From positions 1 to 6,388 of the forward strand of contig JACMMQ010000056.1 of NCBI GenBank assembly GCA_014378955.1: 6,388 nt of DNA, given 5' to 3'. The translations under genes and the position numbers were made by a program. This DNA is from Clostridia bacterium (GTDB lineage Bacteria > Bacillota > Clostridia > SK-Y3 > JACMMQ01). Of this stretch, positions 1 through 6,383 are shown piece by piece (position 1 is the stretch's first letter; the number at the start of each line of letters is the position of its first letter). The notes under the pieces are model-generated. The model was not told where the DNA came from, did no database searches, and saw only the letters and a program-made list of their open reading frames with translations.

Positions 1-576
1 AACTAACAAGGGCTTCTTCAACCCTTGTAAGCCTTCAAATACCGTATTCAATGCGACAGGCCCGCCTGTAGAGGATGCAATCAAAATCAAATCCACACCG
101 CTGATGCTAGTCTTTTTTGCGACAGGCTGAACCTGTCTTTTTTCCTCAACAACCACATTGGTTTGATAGCTTTTTATTTTCAGCTGTGCAAAAATAACCT
201 TTAAGTGATTTTTCAAAATTTCCATATTTTTTTCATAGTCAGCGTCTAGGGGCTTCATGATAAAATCAATTGCCCCTATTTCTAACGCCTTGAGTGTAGT
301 GGCAGCGTTTTTCCCACCGGTACTGCTAATCATAATGACCGGGACATTCCGCCACCTACGCTTAATTTCTGTCAACACCTCTATGCCATCCATTTCAGGC
401 ATAAAAACATCTAACAGCACAACATCATATTTTGTATTTTCCATGCGTTCGATGGCGATTGCACCACTGGATGCGGTATTTTCTGTAATTGCTAGTTCCG
501 TTGCATCCACTGCTGACGCTACTATTTTTCTGTACACCGCCGAATCATCCACTACTAAAACCTTAAGCCGCTCCAT
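1..576 (-). CDS. cheB: CheB, chemotaxis response regulator and receptor methylesterase (5' part; gene cut by left window edge)
   Basis: CheB removes methyl groups from receptor glutamates (and deamidates glutamines) after CheA phosphorylates it, and so resets receptor sensitivity; it is cytoplasmic. The 192 visible codons contain a full receiver domain (about residues 3-122). Its acidic pocket is D10/D11, the phospho-acceptor is D56 in LLDVFMPEMDG, S84/S85 lie on strand 4, and K108 is in FIMKP. A charged linker (about 125-157) follows. The methylesterase domain then begins with VDLILIASSTGGP; by family alignment S169 is the nucleophile. The catalytic His and Asp would lie in the missing part, roughly 150 residues in a normal CheB of about 340-350. 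The ATG at 576 is chosen because it opens directly into the receiver and has a binding site 8 bases upstream. It starts 15 bases after the receptor gene and probably acts on that receptor. The domain order and the two motifs make the call firm; only completeness is unknown. Confidence 0.96.
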   Translation of the reverse strand, partial: MERLKVLVVDDSAVYRKIVASAVDATELAITENTASSGAIAIERMENTKYDVVLLDVFMPEMDGIEVLTEIKRRWRNVPVIMISSTGGKNAATTLKALEIGAIDFIMKPLDADYEKNMEILKNHLKVIFAQLKIKSYQTNVVVEEKRQVQPVAKKTSISGVDLILIASSTGGPVALNTVFEGLQGLKKPLLV

Positions 577-584
577 GAATTCAT

Positions 585-593
585 CTCCCACCT
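585..593 (-). promoter_or_regulatory. Ribosome binding site of cheB overlapping the receptor gene stop codon
   Basis: The minus strand reads AGGTGGGAG, followed by 8 bases and then the cheB ATG. The first bases of the site lie within the TAG stop (592-594) of the upstream receptor gene, which fits translational coupling. An ATG directly after the site (582-584) is out of frame and closes after 9 codons, so it is not the start. Confidence 0.75.
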
Positions 594-2649
594 ATACCTT
601 AAATTGTCTCACCAACGCTTCAAGCTTAGATGCGATTTCGGACAAGCCTCTAGCGGCGTTATTGGAATCAGCGGCACCACGTGCTACCTCATTTGCCGCA
701 CCGTTAATCTCTTGCACGTTGCGTGCAATTTCCACTGATCCTTTTGTAATTTCTTGTGTATTGCGTGTGATTTCATTCAAATTAACGGATGCTCTTTCTG
801 AATTCATCGCTACCTCACCAGAAGCCTTGGAAAGCTCAGCCGCCGAGCGTGCAATGTCAAGCACCCCTCTGGAGGATTCTTCCACGCTTCTTGATACGTT
901 TCTTGCATTATTGGAAACATCCCCAATTTCTTTTGAGATATTATTTACTCTTTCCGCCGCTCTTACTGCCGCATTGGATATCTCGCTGGTGGTTGCACTT
1001 TGCTCTGTCACTGCCGCCGCAATTGTGTTGGTGATGCCTGTAATTTCTTTGATAACGCTTGTAATGTTGGACACTGCATCCACTGCCTGCGTCATATTGC
1101 CCTGCATGCTTTCAATTTGGATACTGATTTCTTCGGTTGCTTCAGCCGTTTGCTTTGCAAGCTCCTTGACCTCATTGGCAACCACCGCAAAGCCCTTGCC
1201 TGCTTCACCAGCACCTGCCGCCTCAATCGCTGCATTAAGTGCAAGCATGTTGGTCTGGTCTGCGATGTCGTTGATCACGCCAACAATTTTGCCGATTTGC
1301 TTGGATGAGCTATTTAATTTATTGATGATTGCATTTGTATCCACAGAGGTTGATTCAGCGTTGGATGTGATTTCCATTGATTTCGAACAGCTTTTACTGA
1401 CCTCATTCAATGAAACGTTGATTTCTTTTACCGCTGTTACAACGTTATTCACGGCACTAGAAACCTCCTGTGCCGAATTAGAAACATTGCCAATGCTTAC
1501 TGTAATGTCTTCCACTAGGCTTGAAGCCTGTTTTACCCCTGCCGATGTTTGCTCGGAAGCCGCCGCAAGACCACGGACTGTACCGCTCATTTCCTCAACC
1601 GCGGAAGCAATCATGTTAATATTGGAGCTTGTGGATGAAAGTGAAGCGGATGTTTGGCTCATGCCAGCGGATATTTCTTCAACCGAAGCGCTTACCACGG
1701 AGGTCTTGGTGCTTGTTTCTTCACTGCTGGATGCCATAGTTTGCGCTACACCTAGCATGCCTTCAGAGGATTTATTGAGTACTTCGGTCGTTTCACTGAT
1801 ACGCTTCATCGCATCACTGGTTTTTTCAAGCAGAATATTGAATGATTTAGCCAAATCACCCAGCTCATCATTGGATGATGCATCTGCCTTTACCGTTAGG
1901 TCACCATTTTCCGCTTGTGCCATTGCTTGTTTTAATAATACAATCGCTCTCCCTATTTGACCTGAAATATAGATTGTAAGCACAGAAGCGAATATGATGC
2001 ATAAAATAAGTGCAATAGCAGAAGTTGTTTTTGCGTTATTCTCAGCTTGGTTATTCAAATCCTTAGTATCTTTTATATTTTTTTCTACATCTAAAACCAT
2101 TTTATCTAAAGCCGCTAGCATGGGTGCTGATTCTTCAAATATCACAATGAATTTTGCAAACATCGCATCATCAATATCAGTCATCAATGAATTATCCACC
2201 GATACACCTTGTGCGTAATACTTTTCTTTTTTTGCAAACAGCGCATTAAACTCATCGTAATCAGCGCGCCAAGCTTTTGTATACTTGCTGTATTCACCCC
2301 AAAGAGCCTTTTCACCTTCGTCTAATTTCAATCCTTCAATTTCCTTAAATGTTTTATCCCAAAGTGCTAATCCTTTTGTCATATAATCTGTATGATTTTT
2401 TCTAAGCTTGTCATCTAGAAAAGCGGTTTTAACCAAATACCCCCTCATGCCAAGACCCATCCATTTTTGAGCATCACCTAGATGTTGCATCGCATTGATT
2501 TTCGGGGTTTGTTCGTCTAAAATATAATGTGTTTGATTAGAATAATTATTAAGTCCAATAAACCCAGTGACTGCAACTACAATTGTCAAAAATATTACCA
2601 AGCCAAACGATAACAACAACTTTCCACGAATTTTCAAATTCTTCAACAT
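592..2649 (-). CDS. Methyl-accepting chemotaxis protein (membrane receptor with helical sensor domain, HAMP and long signalling hairpin)
   Basis: A transmembrane receptor that senses a signal outside the membrane and controls CheA through CheW. TM1 spans about residues 11-33, an extracytoplasmic domain 34-208, TM2 about 210-230, HAMP about 231-283 (with [22 protein letters not shown]), then one long coiled coil to residue 685. The external domain lacks visible Cache or PAS features; its helical character and the LGMRGYLV segment suggest a four-helix-bundle type, and the ligand is unknown. The hairpin tip is conserved around 457-500 ([35 protein letters not shown]). Candidate methylation pairs fitting A/S/T-xx-EE/EQ-xx-A/S/T/G are E310/E311, E324/E325, E352/E353, E366/Q367 and E549/Q550. 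The C-terminus ends in LVRQFKV, with no NWETF-like CheR tether. Both hairpin arms are about 195-205 residues, longer than in E. coli Tsr. The start at 2649 has AGGAGG 8 bases upstream. The receptor call is near certain; the class and ligand are not. Confidence 0.97.
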   Translation of the reverse strand: MLKNLKIRGKLLLSFGLVIFLTIVVAVTGFIGLNNYSNQTHYILDEQTPKINAMQHLGDAQKWMGLGMRGYLVKTAFLDDKLRKNHTDYMTKGLALWDKTFKEIEGLKLDEGEKALWGEYSKYTKAWRADYDEFNALFAKKEKYYAQGVSVDNSLMTDIDDAMFAKFIVIFEESAPMLAALDKMVLDVEKNIKDTKDLNNQAENNAKTTSAIALILCIIFASVLTIYISGQIGRAIVLLKQAMAQAENGDLTVKADASSNDELGDLAKSFNILLEKTSDAMKRISETTEVLNKSSEGMLGVAQTMASSSEETSTKTSVVSASVEEISAGMSQTSASLSSTSSNINMIASAVEEMSGTVRGLAAASEQTSAGVKQASSLVEDITVSIGNVSNSAQEVSSAVNNVVTAVKEINVSLNEVSKSCSKSMEITSNAESTSVDTNAIINKLNSSSKQIGKIVGVINDIADQTNMLALNAAIEAAGAGEAGKGFAVVANEVKELAKQTAEATEEISIQIESMQGNMTQAVDAVSNITSVIKEITGITNTIAAAVTEQSATTSEISNAAVRAAERVNNISKEIGDVSNNARNVSRSVEESSRGVLDIARSAAELSKASGEVAMNSERASVNLNEITRNTQEITKGSVEIARNVQEINGAANEVARGAADSNNAARGLSEIASKLEALVRQFKV

Positions 2650-2657
2650 ATGTATTT

Positions 2658-2663
2658 CCTCCT
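2658..2663 (-). promoter_or_regulatory. Ribosome binding site of the receptor gene
   Basis: A perfect AGGAGG on the minus strand sits 8 bases before the ATG at 2649, inside the 22-base gap after cheW. It is the strongest binding site in the operon, which would suit a receptor needed in excess over the kinase; that stoichiometry is an inference. Confidence 0.85.
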
Positions 2664-2671
2664 AATAAATT

Positions 2672-3094
2672 TTATTGTCCGAACAATATTTCAGGGTCTA
2701 GCATTCTTAAAAGCTCATTTTCTAAACGAACCACCGATTTGATGTACTTACTTTCTTGTGCGACCACGTTCGCTGGAGGCTGTTCAAACATTTCATCTGC
2801 CACTTCAATCACATCACCACTTTTGTCAATCATGAAGCCATGTTGATTAGGGCTTCCTGGCTCACATTTTAAAATGATGCATGTCGCCGCACCTTGCTTA
2901 ATCGCACAATCATACCCTAAAATATACGCTAGGTTAAAAAGCGTTACAACTTGTCCACGCATATTGAAAAGCCCTGCAATGTCCGCCTTCGCCTTGGGGA
3001 TTTTGGTAAATTCAATATTACGATTGATTTCTTTAACCTTCGTAAGCTCAATGCCGTACAATTCGTTGGATAACCAAAAGCTTAAAATATTCAA
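2672..3094 (-). CDS. cheW: CheW, receptor-kinase coupling protein (TTG start)
   Basis: A cytoplasmic adaptor with a single CheW domain that bridges the receptor tip and CheA P5 in the signalling array. At 140 residues it is a minimal CheW. Family landmarks appear in order: an N-terminal strand (ILSFWLSNELYGIEL), the IAGLFNMRGQVVTLFNL block at about 39-55 with the conserved Arg at 46, GFMIDKSGDVIEV at about 86-98 followed by PP, and the closing YIKSVVRLENELLRMLDPEI. The start is TTG: an in-frame TAG lies two codons upstream, no ATG occurs in frame until codon 45, and a GGGGGGA site lies 7 bases before the TTG. The gene begins 3 bases after the cheA stop, and its binding site lies inside the last cheA codons, so the two are probably translationally coupled. 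Ends in TAA at 2672-2674. Confidence 0.95.
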   Translation of the reverse strand: MNILSFWLSNELYGIELTKVKEINRNIEFTKIPKAKADIAGLFNMRGQVVTLFNLAYILGYDCAIKQGAATCIILKCEPGSPNQHGFMIDKSGDVIEVADEMFEQPPANVVAQESKYIKSVVRLENELLRMLDPEILFGQ

Positions 3095-3097
3095 GTG

Positions 3098-6082
3098 CTA
3101 ATCCCCCCTTGTCTTGCTATTTGTAATAGCACTATGCACACGATTGATTAAGCTATCACGGTCAAGCTTTAGCTCATAAAAATCAAAGCCGCTTTGCATG
3201 CCCACTTGCTTTTGATTTTCGCCTGACATAGAGGTGAGTGCTATGACTGGAAGATGCTTCAGCGCTTTATTCTCTCTGATTTTTTTAACCAATTCTAAAC
3301 CATCCATGACAGGCATTTGAATATCACTCACGACACAATCCACCTTGTAGCTCTCTAATACCTCATATGCCTCTTTACCATTTTCCGAAACAATCACCTC
3401 ATAACCCGCATTTCTTAAATAATCACTGACCTGTCTTTGAAAAAATGGTGTGTCCTCTGCCAGTAAAATAGTTCCTCTGTTTTTTTGTTCTGACGAGGCT
3501 ATTTTATAATGCTCAGGATCTGCCATTTCAAATAGCTCATATAGATTAATAAGCACAATCATACGGTTGTCATAAATGGTGGAGCCCAGCACGCCACGAT
3601 GCTTTACATCCTCTGTGTTAAGTGTAAGGTTGATATTCACGTTATCAATGACTTTTTCCACGATAATGCCAATCGGATAGCGTACGAGCTTCGGAATTAA
3701 CACATATTTCTTGGTTGCTTGGCTAACGGACGCATTGACCGATAGGTAGCTTTCCATATGTATAACCCTAAGCGAATCCCCACGAAACTTGATGTACTCA
3801 TTTTTGCCAACCTTATCAATTTCTGAAACGTCAATCTCTTCCACCCGTGAAATCATGGACAAATCAACCGCATACGTTTCATTGCCTGTGCATTTAAATA
3901 GCAATAGATTTTGTAGCTCCAGTAGCTTTTCACCGTCTGTAGCCTTACCATTGTCTGCAAAATCACCATCATCACCAAATTTCAGTTCAGAAAGTCGAAT
4001 AAGACCATCTATATCGAGAATCATCGCTGTTTTACCATCACCCATGATGGTAACACCAGCGTAACAATCACAGCTTTTTAAGAATGTTGGCAATGGCTTG
4101 ACCAAGGTTTCCTCACTTGCTAAAATGCTGTCCACCACTAGCCCAAAGCTTCTTGCGCCCATTTGTAATACCAAAATCCTTGTGACCTCATCTTCGGCTA
4201 AATGATGATGTGTATCATGGTTGAGTTCTAATATGTTTTTCAAATGAATAATCGGTAATAAACTACCTCTCAGTCTCAGTACCTCTGCATCGTGTATAAA
4301 CTCTAACTTTCTACCTTTATCACCCTGCTTGATGCGTACAATTTCTTTGAGGTTGACTTGTGGCACTGCAAACTTTTGTCCTTTTGTCTCTACAATCAGT
4401 GATTGTATGATTGCAAGTGTGAGCGGTAAAATCAAGCGAATGGTTGTGCCTGTATACAAGCCTGTATAAATTTCAACCGTACCACCCAATTTTTCAATGT
4501 TTGTCCGTACAACATCCATCCCAACGCCACGACCTGAAATATCACTCACTTGGCTTGCGGTTGAAAACCCTGGTTTGAAGATCAAGCGCAGAATTTCCAT
4601 ATCGGTCATACGGCTTACATCTTCCTTGCTTACCAGCCCTTTTTCATAAGCCTTTTGTGCAATGTTCTCCACTTCCATGCCGTGACCGTCATCGATGACA
4701 TCGATGATGACATAGCCACCCTCATGAAACGCCTTGAGCTTAATATTACCCACTCGATTTTTACCAAATTTTGTTCTTTCCTCCGAAGTTTCTAAGCCAT
4801 GATCGGCGGCATTCCTGACGAGATGCGTGAGTGGGTCGGTTAACGCTTCAATCACTGATTTGTCAAGCTCGACTTCCTCGCCCTCCATTACCAATTCTAT
4901 TTCTTTTTTAAGGCTTTTCGCCAAATCTCTAATAATTCTTGGAAATTTATTAAAAACATTCGAAACGGGCTGCATTCTCGTTTGCATAATCTTTTCTTGC
5001 ATACTGCTTGTAAGCCTATCAATATTTTGCAGGATTGGTGAAAGCCCCGAAATATTCTTGCGATAATCTTCAAGCGTTCTTAATAATTGATTTCTGCCAA
5101 GCACCATCTCGCTTGCCATATTGAGCAAGTCATTGAGCACCGAAACATGCACCCTGATACTGTCTTCCGCTTTGAATTGTTTGGTATCAAGGGGTTTTTC
5201 TGGTATGAAGGCATCTTCATCTGCCCCCAATGGTTCAAATACCTCCAATGTTTTTTCAACCAGCCTATCGCTTGTTTTTGTGACTATCCCGCTTTGGTCG
5301 CCAGGCTTTATGACCTGCATCTCATAAATATTGTCTAAACTAATTTCAATTGCACTTGAAAAAAGCTCTTTTTCAAGCACCGTCGAAACCAAAATTTTTA
5401 AATAAACGTCCACATCGCCCTTTTTGATAGCCTCTAATACATCCTCTATGTTATTAATCTCACTATTGTCAGTCATAGTGTCAATAACCATGCCCACCGA
5501 CTGTATTTTTTTAAACATTTTCATAGGCCCATCAATATAGTTGATTAAGTCTTTGTTCATACTAAGCTCTACTTCAAAAATTTTATGCCCACGCGCTAAT
5601 GCATCTTTTATAACCGTATAACTGCTACCTGTTAAACTAATTTCTTTATCATCATAGCCTTTTAAGGTAAGCGTTGGTGTCTCTTCTTCATGATGTCCAC
5701 TTGCATCATAAACCATAAAGCGATTCAGCGCATCCGTTAACGGCAAAACAGAAATCGTATCACTATGCAATACGTCGTCCACCATATCTTTCATGCGATC
5801 ATTCGATTGAATCATGATATCAATAATATCATCGCTTAGGGGAATTTTTTCAGCTCTTATTTCGCCAAAAATATTCTCCATGGCATGCGCAAGTGCAACA
5901 ATATTTTTAAGACCAAAAAACCCCGCCGTTCCTTTAATGCTATGCACAGCACGAAATATAGAATTGATGCACTCCTTATCCTGCTTGTTCCCCTCATTCT
6001 CCAAAAGCAAGGCTTCAATATTTTCAGTATGCCCCTTTGCTTCCTCCACAAACTCTTGGATAAAATCTTGATTCTTTATCAT
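3098..6082 (-). CDS. cheA: Hybrid CheA histidine kinase with two CheW-like domains and a C-terminal receiver
   Basis: The central kinase of a chemosensory array: it autophosphorylates in response to receptors and passes phosphate to receivers. Domains in order: HPt (about 1-105, phospho-His H47 in FRAVHSIKGTAGFFG); a P2-like regulator-docking domain (about 155-255); P3 dimerisation (about 306-372); P4 ATPase (about 373-555) with N box LVRNAADHGLE (N424, H428), G1 DDGHGM (464-469), FKPGFSTAS (502-510), G2 GRGVGMDVV (517-525) and G3 near GTTIRLILPLT; P5 CheW-like (about 556-700); a second CheW-like domain (about 719-858, with FRG at 766-768); and a receiver (about 870-988) with E876/D877, D920, T950 and K972. 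All key catalytic residues are present, so the kinase looks active. At 994 residues it is about 300 longer than E. coli CheA, and the extra length is the second CheW-like domain plus the receiver. The ATG at 6082 has GAGGGG 7 bases upstream. It is the first gene of the visible operon. Confidence 0.97.
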   Translation of the reverse strand: MIKNQDFIQEFVEEAKGHTENIEALLLENEGNKQDKECINSIFRAVHSIKGTAGFFGLKNIVALAHAMENIFGEIRAEKIPLSDDIIDIMIQSNDRMKDMVDDVLHSDTISVLPLTDALNRFMVYDASGHHEEETPTLTLKGYDDKEISLTGSSYTVIKDALARGHKIFEVELSMNKDLINYIDGPMKMFKKIQSVGMVIDTMTDNSEINNIEDVLEAIKKGDVDVYLKILVSTVLEKELFSSAIEISLDNIYEMQVIKPGDQSGIVTKTSDRLVEKTLEVFEPLGADEDAFIPEKPLDTKQFKAEDSIRVHVSVLNDLLNMASEMVLGRNQLLRTLEDYRKNISGLSPILQNIDRLTSSMQEKIMQTRMQPVSNVFNKFPRIIRDLAKSLKKEIELVMEGEEVELDKSVIEALTDPLTHLVRNAADHGLETSEERTKFGKNRVGNIKLKAFHEGGYVIIDVIDDGHGMEVENIAQKAYEKGLVSKEDVSRMTDMEILRLIFKPGFSTASQVSDISGRGVGMDVVRTNIEKLGGTVEIYTGLYTGTTIRLILPLTLAIIQSLIVETKGQKFAVPQVNLKEIVRIKQGDKGRKLEFIHDAEVLRLRGSLLPIIHLKNILELNHDTHHHLAEDEVTRILVLQMGARSFGLVVDSILASEETLVKPLPTFLKSCDCYAGVTIMGDGKTAMILDIDGLIRLSELKFGDDGDFADNGKATDGEKLLELQNLLLFKCTGNETYAVDLSMISRVEEIDVSEIDKVGKNEYIKFRGDSLRVIHMESYLSVNASVSQATKKYVLIPKLVRYPIGIIVEKVIDNVNINLTLNTEDVKHRGVLGSTIYDNRMIVLINLYELFEMADPEHYKIASSEQKNRGTILLAEDTPFFQRQVSDYLRNAGYEVIVSENGKEAYEVLESYKVDCVVSDIQMPVMDGLELVKKIRENKALKHLPVIALTSMSGENQKQVGMQSGFDFYELKLDRDSLINRVHSAITNSKTRGD
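3102..3110 (-). promoter_or_regulatory. Ribosome binding site of cheW inside the 3' end of cheA; decides the TTG start
   Basis: The minus strand reads AAGGGGGGA, then 7 bases, then TTG at 3094. The site is made of the last sense codons of cheA. Because the upstream in-frame stop removes other choices, the spacing supports initiation at TTG. Confidence 0.75.
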
Positions 6083-6089
6083 ACTTTAT

Positions 6090-6095
6090 CCCCTC
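6090..6095 (-). promoter_or_regulatory. Ribosome binding site of cheA
   Basis: GAGGGG on the minus strand lies 7 bases before the ATG at 6082. With either predicted transcription start the leader would be only about 25-35 bases, so there is no room for a riboswitch or attenuator. Confidence 0.75.
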
Positions 6096-6115
6096 TTTAT
6101 TAGATTCATACTACT

Positions 6116-6144
6116 ACTATACAATAATCGACATTGTTTTACAA
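6116..6144 (-). promoter_or_regulatory. Candidate sigma-A promoter of the cheA operon
   Basis: On the minus strand, TTGTAA (6144-6139, 4 of 6 to consensus) is followed by a 17-base spacer and TATAGT (6121-6116, 5 of 6). The predicted start is near 6109, about 27 bases before the cheA ATG. The position is right for the operon, but in such AT-rich DNA near-matches are common, and the stretch has a second reading as a sigma-D promoter. Confidence 0.5.
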
Positions 6145-6148
6145 TAAT
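6121..6148. repeat. Short palindrome and 20-base-spaced direct repeat over the cheA promoter
   Basis: ATTGT-TTT-ACAAT (6133-6145) is a perfect 5-base inverted repeat covering the -35 of the sigma-A candidate. The octamer ACAATAAT occurs at 6121-6128 and again at 6141-6148, exactly 20 bases apart, about two helical turns, so on the same DNA face. This could be an operator, but the AT-rich context makes chance possible. Confidence 0.4.
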
Positions 6149-6152
6149 TTTA
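6125..6152 (-). promoter_or_regulatory. Candidate sigma-D (sigma-28, motility) promoter of the cheA operon
   Basis: On the minus strand, TAAA (6152-6149) is followed by 16 bases and GTCGATTA (6132-6125). The sigma-D consensus is TAAA, about 15 bases, then GCCGATAT/GCCGATAA; the -10 matches 6 of 8 to the latter, with the core CGAT intact, and the spacer is one base long. This sigma class normally drives flagellar and chemotaxis genes, which fits the operon. It overlaps the sigma-A candidate, so both could not be occupied at once. Motif-based only. Confidence 0.4.
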
Positions 6153-6261
6153 GAAAAAAAAATAGGCAATTCCATATATTGCATATCTATAACCTATTAT
6201 AAAGCCACTGTCGTCAACTTAAGAGAAGTTAGAACAGCCAAAAGTCCCAATTTAATTGTAG

Positions 6262-6280
6262 GGGCAGGATTTATCCGCCC
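6262..6280. repeat. GC-rich bulged hairpin, possibly a copy of a dispersed intergenic repeat
   Basis: GGGC (6262-6265) and GGA (6267-6269) pair with TCC (6274-6276) and GCCC (6277-6280), giving 7 base pairs with a bulged A at 6266 and a TTTA loop. It stands out in AT-rich surroundings. The flank GTAGGGGC...GCCC resembles short palindromic repeats that I recall as scattered between genes in some Clostridia and cyanobacteria; this is memory of a pattern, not a search result. No T-run follows on the minus strand and only TTTT on the plus strand, so it is a poor terminator. Confidence 0.45.
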
Positions 6281-6303
6281 GAAGCTTTTAATACAAATAT
6301 AGA

Positions 6304-6331
6304 TTAAAATAAAAACCAACTGTCGGTCGGT
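6304..6331 (-). terminator. Weak candidate rho-independent terminator (minus strand)
   Basis: On the minus strand ACCGAC (6331-6326) pairs with GTTGGT (6320-6315) around a 5-base loop, 6 base pairs including one G-T, followed by TTTTATTTTAA (6314-6304). Its place about 190 bases before the cheA promoter would insulate the operon from a same-strand gene further right, but no such gene is visible. The stem is short. Confidence 0.35.
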
Positions 6332-6354
6332 GTTTAAAAAAGCATAATCGCGTT

Positions 6355-6383
6355 TTGACACCCAATGCTGGTTATGTTTTATT
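6355..6383 (+). promoter_or_regulatory. Candidate outward-facing sigma-A promoter at the right edge
   Basis: A perfect TTGACA (6355-6360) is followed by a 17-base spacer ending in TGT (an extended -10 TG) and TTTATT (6378-6383, 4 of 6). Transcription would start just beyond the window and run rightward, divergent from cheA. The target gene cannot be seen. Confidence 0.35.

Noticed and set aside
289..330. Second SSTGG motif in CheB (residues 84-88), like the catalytic SSTGG at 168-172
   Set aside because: It lies at the end of receiver strand 4, where CheB proteins normally have an S/T-rich motif. It is a chance resemblance, not a second active site.
257..1960. Very long plus-strand open frame (567 codons) opposite the receptor gene and the cheB start
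   Set aside because: It is antisense to two well-recognised genes, and its Ser/Ala/Thr/Leu-rich content mirrors coiled-coil codons on the other strand. It shows no domain and spans a gene boundary.
2650..2671. Possible terminator between cheW and the receptor gene
   Set aside because: The 22-base gap contains the binding site and no stem-loop.
5857..6051. Short minus-strand open frame within the start of cheA, in another frame
   Set aside because: It overlaps the well-conserved HPt coding sequence, lacks a binding site and has no protein-like pattern.
6196..6219. TTGACG and a perfect TATAAT on the minus strand upstream of cheA
   Set aside because: The two hexamers are only 10 bases apart. 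At proper 16-18 base spacing neither has an acceptable partner.
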